In this document: piece after piece, positions 1 through 6,204 of the stretch
How the letters are laid out: the number at the start of each line of letters is the position of its first letter
Position numbering within the stretch: the stretch's first letter is position 1
NCBI GenBank assembly: GCA_029268065.1
Contig: JAJUHC010000007.1
Span: 16,045 to 80,044, forward strand
Length of the DNA: 64,000 nt
From: Clostridiales bacterium
Lineage (GTDB): Bacteria > Bacillota > Clostridia > Oscillospirales > Oscillospiraceae
Direction: 5' to 3'
The notes under the pieces: model-generated
What the model was told of the DNA's origin: nothing
The model's input: only the letters and a program-made list of their open reading frames with translations
Databases searched by the model: none
Translations under genes and position numbers: made by a program

Positions 1-65
1 GGCTCGTATCCAGGGGGTATTGGATACCCCCTGGAAGCGTGTCGAAAGACTTTTTCGACACGCTC
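1..65 (+). repeat. Hairpin-duplicating element, copy A1 (cut by window start)
   Basis: This is the right-hand end of the dispersed element. It holds the GGGGGTAT/ATACCCCC stem and the terminal stem AGCGTGTCGAAA/TTTCGACACGCT, and ends CGACACGCTC directly against a gene-end hairpin at 66-89. Its large stem has the C-G version of the covarying pair also seen in copy C. The left part lies outside the window. Confidence 0.85.
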
Positions 66-89
66 TGATGCCCCGCTTCAGCGGGGCAT
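66..89. repeat. Direct repeat made of a gene-end hairpin (first visible copy)
   Basis: The hairpin has arms ATGCCCCGC/GCGGGGCAT around TTCA. The same 24 bases recur at 172-195, so this copy separates elements A1 and A2. A further copy is expected left of the window. Confidence 0.85.
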
Positions 90-171
90 TTCAGACTGTC
101 GGGAAGCATTTAAATAATTGCGGCACGACAGTACAAATTTTGGCGTGCCGGCAGACTTTTCAGGCACGCTC
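90..171 (+). repeat. Short variant of the hairpin-duplicating element, copy A2
   Basis: This 82-bp unit lies between two copies of the same 24-bp hairpin. Its left end (TCAGACTGTC) matches TCAGCCTGTC of copy D at 9 of 10 positions. Its right end forms the stem GCGTGCC/GGCACGC and finishes GGCACGCTC, like the CGACACGCTC of full copies. The internal hairpins 1-4 of full copies are missing, so it is an internally deleted or minimal form. Confidence 0.7.
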
Positions 172-198
172 TGATGCCCCGCTTCAGCGGGGCATCAG
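172..198. repeat. Direct repeat made of a gene-end hairpin (second visible copy)
   Basis: This is the second copy of the hairpin at 66-89. Here the stem is longer because the flanks also pair (CTGATGCCCCGC with GCGGGGCATCAG), which suggests the native, undisturbed right side of the original hairpin. It ends 28 bases before rimM. Confidence 0.8.
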
Positions 199-226
199 AG
201 CGAAGTACTATTTTCAAGAGGTCAGC

Positions 227-718
227 ATGGAAAAAAAGAGGTATCTTGAAGCCGGAAAAATTACGAATACCCACGGCGTAAGGGGCGAGGTCAAAATCGA
301 GCCCTGGTGCGACAGCGCCCGGTTCCTTGCGGGCTTTGAAAGGCTTTATATTGATAATTCGGAGCATAAGGTATCCTCGGCGTATGTCCACAAAAACAGC
401 GTGATCGCTCTTTTCGACGACGTCTCGGACGTCAACGCCGCAATGCGGCTGAAAGGCTCGGTCGTTTATATAGACCGCGAGGACGTCAAGCTGGATGAAG
501 GCGAATACTTTATTGCTGACATCATCGGGCTTCCGGTTATTGACGAGGAGAGCGGAGAGAAAATCGGCGACCTTAAGGACGTCCTCGAATACCCCGCCTC
601 CCGAATTTACGTCGTTTCCGGGGAGCCCGAGCGTCTTATACCAGCGGTTCCTGAATTCATCAGGAAGGTAGATACGGAAAACGGAGAGATTTACGTCCGT
701 CTTATCGAGGGGTTGTGA
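227..718 (+). CDS. rimM: Ribosome maturation factor RimM
   Basis: RimM binds ribosomal protein S19 and assists 16S rRNA processing and assembly of the 30S head. The 163-residue product has the family N-terminal motif GKITNTHGVRGEVKI at residues 10-24, a beta-barrel domain, and a C-terminal PRC-barrel domain with LIPAVPEFI. The ATG at 227 follows AAGAGG and gives the family length; the frame stays open upstream through repeat DNA, which is not coding. trmD follows after 4 bases, so the two are co-transcribed. The usual partners rpsP and rplS are not visible, and repeat elements lie immediately upstream. Confidence 0.96.
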   Translation: MEKKRYLEAGKITNTHGVRGEVKIEPWCDSARFLAGFERLYIDNSEHKVSSAYVHKNSVIALFDDVSDVNAAMRLKGSVVYIDREDVKLDEGEYFIADIIGLPVIDEESGEKIGDLKDVLEYPASRIYVVSGEPERLIPAVPEFIRKVDTENGEIYVRLIEGL

Positions 719-722
719 GCAG

Positions 723-1487
723 ATGCGCATAGACATCATGACTCTGTTTCCGGACGTCGTAGGCGACATGCTCTGCGAGAGTATACTCGGGCGGGCACAG
801 GAGCGGGGATATATACGCATAGAATGCCATCAGATACGCGATTACACTACGAATAAGCAGAGCCAGGTGGACGACTACCCCTACGGCGGAGGCCGCGGCT
901 GCGTAATGCAGGCTCAGCCGCTTCACGCGTGCTGGGAGCATATTTGCAGCGAAGCCGGAGAGCGCGTCCATACCATCTACATGTCTCCGCAGGGCAAAAT
1001 ATTCACGCAGGCGGACGCAAAAAGGCTCAAAAACGATTATAACCGCCTTATACTCGTCTGCGGGCACTACGAGGGAGTCGACGAGCGCTTCATTGAGGAA
1101 TGCGTGGACGAGGAAATATCCATCGGCGATTTTGTCCTGACAGGCGGCGAGATACCTGCTATGGCGGTTGCCGACGCCGTTTGCCGCCTGGTCCCCGGAG
1201 TGCTGCCCGACGAAGAGTGCTTCACGGACGAGAGCCACTGGGACGGGCTGCTTGAGTATCCCCATTACTCGCGCCCGGAGGTCTGGAACGGCAGGCGCGT
1301 CCCGGAAGTGCTGCTTTCCGGCCACCACGCGAATATTGCGAAATGGCGAAGGAAGCAGTCCATAATACGCACGATGCGGCGCCGGCCCGACATGTTCGAA
1401 AAGCTGGAGTTTACGAGCAAGCAGGACAAAAAGCTCCTCGCGGAAATCATGGCGGAGCTTGATGAGAATAAGAAAACGGAGGGCTGA
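723..1487 (+). CDS. trmD: tRNA (guanine-37-N1)-methyltransferase TrmD
   Basis: TrmD makes m1G37 in tRNAs that read CNN codons, using S-adenosylmethionine, and so prevents +1 frameshifting. The 254-residue protein starts MRIDIMTLFPD and has the SPOUT trefoil-knot segment with DFVLTGGEIPAMAV. It lies 4 bases after rimM and uses an SD sequence inside the rimM 3' end. The last codons and TGA stop lie inside the terminator hairpin at 1474-1498, which is repeated at 1681-1705. rplS, the usual downstream gene, is absent. Confidence 0.97.
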   Translation: MRIDIMTLFPDVVGDMLCESILGRAQERGYIRIECHQIRDYTTNKQSQVDDYPYGGGRGCVMQAQPLHACWEHICSEAGERVHTIYMSPQGKIFTQADAKRLKNDYNRLILVCGHYEGVDERFIEECVDEEISIGDFVLTGGEIPAMAVADAVCRLVPGVLPDEECFTDESHWDGLLEYPHYSRPEVWNGRRVPEVLLSGHHANIAKWRRKQSIIRTMRRRPDMFEKLEFTSKQDKKLLAEIMAELDENKKTEG

Positions 1488-1498
1488 CGCCCTCCGTT
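1474..1498 (+). terminator. trmD gene-end hairpin, proximal copy
   Basis: The stem AACGGAGGGC/GCCCTCCGTT contains the trmD stop codon in its loop. The 25-bp sequence is repeated exactly at 1681-1705. This copy is followed by TTAAGATTG instead of a T-run, so it has probably lost full terminator strength. Confidence 0.85.
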
Positions 1499-1680
1499 AA
1501 GATTGTCAAAAAACTCCCTCGCAGGGATATTTAAATCTATTTTTCCGGGAATTCGCTTCTCGGAAAAATACCTCAGCCCGCGCAATTGTGCGCTGCTGGG
1601 GGTATCGCGGCTTCAGCCGCGTATCAAGGGGGTATTGGATACCCCCTTGAAGCGTGTCGAAACACTTTTTCGACACGCTC
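1499..1680 (+). repeat. Hairpin-duplicating element, copy B (type II)
   Basis: This 182-bp unit is bounded by exact 25-bp direct repeats of the trmD hairpin. The left end AGATTGTCAAAAAA and the reverse complement of the right end, AGCGTGTCGAAAAAG, form imperfect inverted ends. Inside are a stem with arms TTTTTCCG/CGGAAAAA, a small GCGC stem, CGCGGC/GCCGCG, the perfect CAAGGGGGTAT/ATACCCCCTTG stem, and the terminal AGCGTGTCGAAA/TTTCGACACGCT stem. Its left half matches copy E rather than C and D. It has no convincing gene. Confidence 0.9.
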
Positions 1681-1705
1681 AAACGGAGGGCTGACGCCCT
1701 CCGTT
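1681..1705 (+). terminator. trmD terminator hairpin, distal copy with T-run
   Basis: This is the second exact copy of the 25-bp trmD hairpin. It is followed by TTCTTATT, so it is the copy with a proper intrinsic-terminator tail. Transcripts would pass through element B before ending here. Confidence 0.85.
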
Positions 1706-1810
1706 TTCTTATTGCGGTTATAACGGCTTCCTGAAAACCAAACCTGCGCCGAAAAATCCCCGCCGACCTAAATTACCGTCAATACCGGCAATTCAGGCGA
1801 AAAAGCCGAT

Positions 1811-2398
1811 TCAGCCGATCAATTTCCGTATCCTGAAGTCGGCTCCGATTTCTTTTGCAATTTGCTCGCATTTTTTAAGCTCGTCCTCAGGGAGGATATC
1901 AACAACGCTCAAAACCACCTTCGGGACGTGACGCACGCATTCGCCGGCGAATTTGACCACCGATTCAAACGCGCTCTCTCCGAAATCCGAAGCGCAGCGC
2001 TCCCGGTACCTTTCCTTATCTCCCGCATTAAGGCTGACGGACACGACGTCGATCAGTCCGGACAGCTCAGGCGCTATCGGTCTGTTCCAGATCCGGTCGC
2101 CCAAACCGTTGGTATTCAGCCTGACAGTTTTATTCAGGCTCTTAAGATACTTCGCGACCTCAAGAAGCAGCGGCAGCCGCTCCGTCGGTTCTCCAAATCC
2201 GCAGAAAACGACCTCGTCGTATCCCTCCGCCGTACCGAGGGCGCTTATGACCTCGTCAAATTCAGGCTCTTTGTCAAGCCACAGATCATAGCCGAAGCTC
2301 TCGGGCTTCTCTCTCACGCAGAAAACGCATTTGTTTGGACACCTGTTCGTGAGGTTGATATACAGCTTCCCGTCTATATCGTAAGTAATGATTTTTAT
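1811..2398 (-). CDS. Radical SAM protein, TatD-associated type, with non-standard start
   Basis: The protein carries the radical SAM cluster motif CPNKCVFC (CX3CX2C) near its N-terminus, followed by FCGFGEPTER and LNTNGLGDR, which fit the SAM-binding elements. Length (about 195 residues) and sequence resemble the short radical SAM family often paired with TatD; its reaction is not known. It follows dnaE closely. There is no ATG, GTG or TTG upstream of the cluster motif: the first such codon (2317) lies after the cysteines and would give a dead protein. An AAGGAG site sits 4 bases before an ATA codon at 2398, giving MKIITYDIDGKLYINLTNRC, so ATA (or the nearby ATC/ATT) is proposed as start, unless the ATG was lost by mutation or sequencing error. 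Confidence 0.75.
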   Translation of the reverse strand: MKIITYDIDGKLYINLTNRCPNKCVFCVREKPESFGYDLWLDKEPEFDEVISALGTAEGYDEVVFCGFGEPTERLPLLLEVAKYLKSLNKTVRLNTNGLGDRIWNRPIAPELSGLIDVVSVSLNAGDKERYRERCASDFGESAFESVVKFAGECVRHVPKVVLSVVDILPEDELKKCEQIAKEIGADFRIRKLIG

Positions 2399-2420
2399 CA
2401 GTCTCCTTCGTTGAAAATAT

Positions 2421-5400
2421 CTATTTTACAACCACATTCCCCGCTCCAAGTATCTCTCCCAGCTCCTTAACAAGCGCCTCGTGCAGGAGACAGGTCGTAC
2501 CGGCGCGCTTTTTTGTGTCCTCGAAGTACAGCACTGCCGGCGTTTCCCCGGGGAACATATTGAGGACGCATTTCGCTTTCCTGAACTCGCGGCTGCCCTC
2601 TCCCGGCAGCTTCAAGTAAAGCTTGACGGGCTTCGGCTCTTCCGCTTTCGCCGAGGCGTCAGAGACGGCGAGGGGGCGTATATTGTCGCACATCAGCTGC
2701 GGCGCTTTATCGTCCCTCGCGGAGATCCGGCCCGTGATGAGAACCGGCGCGTTAACCCTGATATAGCCGCCGCACTCATTGAGTACCCGCTGAAACACGA
2801 GTATCTCGATTGAGCTGGTATTGTCCTCAAGAGTAATGTAAGCCATAAGGCTGTTGTTCTTGGTGGTTTTAGTTTTATACGCGACCACAACTCCGGCGAC
2901 GGTTATGACCTGATCGTCGCGGAAAACGGTGTTTCCCTCTTCCTTCGAAAAATCGTCGATGACGCGCCCTATCGGAACCGCTCCCGCTTTTCTTGCGGCC
3001 TCCGCGTAATCGTCCATCGGGTGTCCCGAGAGATAAAGCCCCGTCACCTCCTTTTCCATGCTCATTAGCTCATAGGATGAAAACTCAGGAATATCTGGAA
3101 GCACCAGCTCCGGCCTTTTTGACTCCCCACCTCCGCCAAAAAGGTCCATCTGACCCTCCATATTCTTCTTCCGCGCCTCCGCTACATTGTCTATTACCGC
3201 GCCGGCGACGCTGAGAAGCTGGCTTCGCTTGTAGCCCATTCCGTCGAAGGCGCCTGCCTTTATCAGGCTCTCGACGGCGCGTTTGTTCAGATCCGTTCCG
3301 TACATGCGCTCGACAAACTCGTCAAAGGTCTTGAAGCTCCCTCCGCGGCTTCGCTCCTCCATGACATCTTTTATAAATCCGACGCCTATGTTTTTCACCG
3401 CGACCAGCCCGTAGCGTATGGAGCCGCCGCTCACCGTGAAATTGTCGTCCGATTCGTTGACGTCCGGCGGCAGCAGCTTTATGCCGTTTTCGCGGCACTC
3501 AGACGTATACTCAGCGACCTTTGAAGCCTCGTAAAGCACCGAGCTTAAAAGAGCGGCCATATACTCCCTCGGGTAATGGCATTTGAGATATGCCGTTTGG
3601 TAGGTTATCATCGCGTAGGCAACCGCGTGCGCCTTATTGAACGCGTAGTTTGCAAAATCGAGTATCTCGTCGTATATGCTGCCGGCGACGCTCTCCGGTA
3701 CGCCGTTTTTTACGGCTCCCGGGATATTCCTCGTTTTGTCGCCGAAAATGAAGGCCTTGCGCTCCCTTTCTATCTCCGAGTGCTTCTTCTTCGACATCGC
3801 GCGGCGTATCATGTCCGCCTGCCCGAGCGAGAAGCCGCCGAGCCTCCTGAATATCTCTATTACCTGCTCCTGATAAACGATGCAGCCGTATGTGACGTCG
3901 AGTATGTCGCGCAGCATCGGGTGCTTGTAATATATTTTTTTCGGGTTGTGCTTCGATTCGATGAAGCGGGGTATGGAGTCCATGGGGCCCGGGCGGTATA
4001 GGGCGATTATCGCCGTTATGTCCTCGATATTCCTCGGCTTGAGGCCCGTGCAGACCGCCGTTATGCCCGCGCTTTCAAGCTGGAACACGCCGGAGGTTTT
4101 ACCCGCAGACAGCATCTCGTAAACGGCCCTGTCGTCGTCCGGAACTCTGCCTATCGAAAAATCCGGCTTCGTCTTTCTTATTTCCTTTTCGGCCATATCT
4201 ATCACGGTAAGGTTCCTCAGGCCGAGAAAATCCATTTTGAGAAGCCCGAGCTCCTCCAGCGTCGTCATCGTATACTGCGTCGCGATGGAATTGTCCTTTT
4301 TGGAAAGCGCGAGCGGGACGTATTCGTATACGGGCTTTTTGGTTATGACAACGCCCGCCGCGTGGGTGGACGTATCCTTCGGCATCTTTTCAAGCTCCAT
4401 CGCAGTGTCGATGAGCTTTCTTACCCGCTCGTCGCTCTCGTACCTCTCGCGCAGCGGCGGAAGCTTTACCGCCTTTTCGAGCGTTATTCCAAGCTCCTCG
4501 GGAATCATTTTCGCAATTTCGTTTTCCTCGGCAAAGGTGAAGGACAGGGCTTTCGCCACTGAACGCACCGCCTGCTTGGCCTTCATTTTGCCGAAGGTTA
4601 TTATCTGGGCGACATGGTCGGCCCCGTATTTTTCCTTGACGTAGTCTATAACCTCCGAGCGCCGGTTTATACAGAAATCGATGTCGATATCGGGCATGCT
4701 GATGCGCTCAGGATTTAGAAAGCGCTCAAAATAGAGCTTGTACTTTATGGGGTCTACGTCTGTTATATAAAGGCAGTAGGAAACTACGCTCCCCGCCGCG
4801 GACCCCCTTCCGGGTCCGACGGGTATGGCGTTGCTTTTTGCGTAGGCTATAAAATCGCCGACGATGAGGAAATAGTCCGTGAAGCCCATGGTTTTTATCA
4901 TGTCGAGCTCGTAGAAAAGCTGCTTTTTAACCTCTTCCCTGCCCTCTCCGTAGCGTTTTTCAAACCCCCTGAGGCATAGCTCCTTCAGATACTCGAAGGC
5001 ATCCTTCCCTCCCGGCACGCTGAATACCGGCAGGTGGTATTTGTTGAAAATAAAATCCAGGTTGCACATTTCCGCTATTTTGACGGTATTGTCCGCCGCT
5101 TCACCAAGCTCCGGGAAAAGCGCCCGCATCTCGTCCTCCGACTTTAGGTAAAACTCGTCGGTCTCGAATTTCAACCTATCGGCATCGTCTACGGTCCTGC
5201 CCGTCTGGATGCACATAAGTATATCCTGACTGTAAGCGTCCGCTTTCGTCAGATAATGCGCGTCGTTCGTGATGACGAGGGGTATGCCGGTGTCATGGCT
5301 GAGCCGCAGAAGCCCTTTGTTTACCTCCCGCTGCTCCTTTATCCCGTGGTCCTGAAGCTCAAGATAGAAATTATCCGCGCCGAAGATTTCCCCAAGCTCA

Positions 5401-5876
5401 ATTGCCTTGCTTTTTGCCGCGCCGTAATTTCCCTGTTCAAGGAGCCTCGGTATCTCGCCCGCAAGGCAGGCCGAAAGCGCCACGAGCCCCTCGCTGTGAC
5501 CGCGGAGCAGCTCCATGTCCACGCGAGGCTTGATATAAAAGCCCTCCGTGAAGGCGGAGCTTACCATGTAGCAGAGGTTGCGGTAGCCGGTCTCGTTTTT
5601 GCAGAGCAGTACGAGGTGGTAGGGGTTTGAGTCAGCACCGTGCTCCATATCCTGCCTGCGCCTCGGGGCGACATACACCTCGCAGCCGATTATCGGTTTG
5701 ATTCCCCTGCTCTTCGCCGCCTTGTAAAAATCTATAACGCCGTACATCACGCCGTGGTCGGTTATTGCGACCGCGCCCTGTCCCAGCTCCTTTGCGCGGT
5801 CGACCAAGCCTTCAATGCGGCAGGCCCCGTCAAGCAGGCTGTACTCGCTATGCACATGCAGATGGACGAAAGCCAC
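2421..5876 (-). CDS. dnaE: DNA polymerase III alpha subunit DnaE
   Basis: This 1151-residue C-family DNA polymerase begins with a PHP domain (HLHVHSEYS at residues 5-13, ITDHG at 38-42). The polymerase core has GPGRGSAAGS at 354-363 and the catalytic PDIDID at 395-400, with KMDFLGLRN later supplying the third acidic residue. The C-terminal part has a helix-hairpin-helix region and an OB fold. It has no DEDD exonuclease, unlike PolC. In Firmicutes DnaE extends RNA primers for the lagging strand before handing over to PolC. It lies downstream of polC on the same strand, but element C and two hairpins separate them. Confidence 0.96.
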   Translation of the reverse strand: MAFVHLHVHSEYSLLDGACRIEGLVDRAKELGQGAVAITDHGVMYGVIDFYKAAKSRGIKPIIGCEVYVAPRRRQDMEHGADSNPYHLVLLCKNETGYRNLCYMVSSAFTEGFYIKPRVDMELLRGHSEGLVALSACLAGEIPRLLEQGNYGAAKSKAIELGEIFGADNFYLELQDHGIKEQREVNKGLLRLSHDTGIPLVITNDAHYLTKADAYSQDILMCIQTGRTVDDADRLKFETDEFYLKSEDEMRALFPELGEAADNTVKIAEMCNLDFIFNKYHLPVFSVPGGKDAFEYLKELCLRGFEKRYGEGREEVKKQLFYELDMIKTMGFTDYFLIVGDFIAYAKSNAIPVGPGRGSAAGSVVSYCLYITDVDPIKYKLYFERFLNPERISMPDIDIDFCINRRSEVIDYVKEKYGADHVAQIITFGKMKAKQAVRSVAKALSFTFAEENEIAKMIPEELGITLEKAVKLPPLRERYESDERVRKLIDTAMELEKMPKDTSTHAAGVVITKKPVYEYVPLALSKKDNSIATQYTMTTLEELGLLKMDFLGLRNLTVIDMAEKEIRKTKPDFSIGRVPDDDRAVYEMLSAGKTSGVFQLESAGITAVCTGLKPRNIEDITAIIALYRPGPMDSIPRFIESKHNPKKIYYKHPMLRDILDVTYGCIVYQEQVIEIFRRLGGFSLGQADMIRRAMSKKKHSEIERERKAFIFGDKTRNIPGAVKNGVPESVAGSIYDEILDFANYAFNKAHAVAYAMITYQTAYLKCHYPREYMAALLSSVLYEASKVAEYTSECRENGIKLLPPDVNESDDNFTVSGGSIRYGLVAVKNIGVGFIKDVMEERSRGGSFKTFDEFVERMYGTDLNKRAVESLIKAGAFDGMGYKRSQLLSVAGAVIDNVAEARKKNMEGQMDLFGGGGESKRPELVLPDIPEFSSYELMSMEKEVTGLYLSGHPMDDYAEAARKAGAVPIGRVIDDFSKEEGNTVFRDDQVITVAGVVVAYKTKTTKNNSLMAYITLEDNTSSIEILVFQRVLNECGGYIRVNAPVLITGRISARDDKAPQLMCDNIRPLAVSDASAKAEEPKPVKLYLKLPGEGSREFRKAKCVLNMFPGETPAVLYFEDTKKRAGTTCLLHEALVKELGEILGAGNVVVK

Positions 5877-5941
5877 GTCTCCGCCTCCTCTTTTGAGAAA
5901 AATGTCAAAGGAATTATAGCATAAAACGTGTTTTAATAAAA

Positions 5942-5972
5942 GGAAAATCCCCGTTTACCGCGGGGATTTTCG
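5942..5972 (-). terminator. polC terminator hairpin, distal copy with T-rich tail
   Basis: On the minus strand the stem GAAAATCCCCG/CGGGGATTTTC is followed by CCTTTTATT. The 31-bp sequence is repeated exactly at 6166-6196 on the other side of element C. Because polC runs on the minus strand, this is the copy met last by RNA polymerase. Confidence 0.85.
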
Positions 5973-6165
5973 TAGCCTGTCAAAAAACCTAAAGGCAAAA
6001 AAATGCGATAACAGTATAAAGCCATTTTTCCGGCGGCGTGTACGCCGGAAAAATACATTATCCCGCGCAACTGTGCGCGACCGGGGGTATCGCGGCTTCA
6101 GCCGCGTATCCAGGGGGTATTGGATACCCCCTGGAAGCGTGTCGAAACACTTTCTCGACACGCTC
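5973..6165 (+). repeat. Hairpin-duplicating element, copy C (type I), between polC and dnaE
   Basis: This 193-bp unit is bounded by exact 31-bp direct repeats of the polC terminator hairpin. The left end AGCCTGTCAAAAAAC and the right end CGACACGCTC match copy D. Stems inside, in order: TTTTTCCGGCG/CGCCGGAAAAA, CGCGCA/TGCGCG, CGCGGC/GCCGCG, CCAGGGGGTAT/ATACCCCCTGG and the terminal AGCGTGTCGA/TCGACACGCT. The large stem has a C-G pair where copies B, D, E and F have A-T. Confidence 0.92.
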
Positions 6166-6196
6166 GGAAAATCCCCGTTTACCGCGGGGATTTTCG
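6166..6196 (-). terminator. polC terminator hairpin, proximal copy
   Basis: This is the first hairpin met after polC. It is identical to 5942-5972 but is followed by CCGAGCGTGTCG of the element instead of the native T-rich tail, so termination here is probably weaker. Confidence 0.8.
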
Positions 6197-6204
6197 GTCT
6201 TTCA

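Noticed and set aside
20..226. A longer RimM starting at position 20.
   Set aside because: The added 69 codons are repeat DNA with stem-loops; RimM family length and the SD place the start at 227.
1499..1680. The repeats as a CRISPR array or REP/BIME family.
   Set aside because: Copies are tens of kilobases apart with no spacers or cas genes, and they are bounded by locus-specific hairpin duplicates, which REP units lack.
6038..6165. A similar open reading frame recurs in several element copies (ATGGIAASAAY, GGIGYPLEACRNTFSTR).
   Set aside because: It lacks an SD, reads through palindromes, differs in length with each flank, and the sequence changes keep stems rather than codons. It is a by-product of the repeat.
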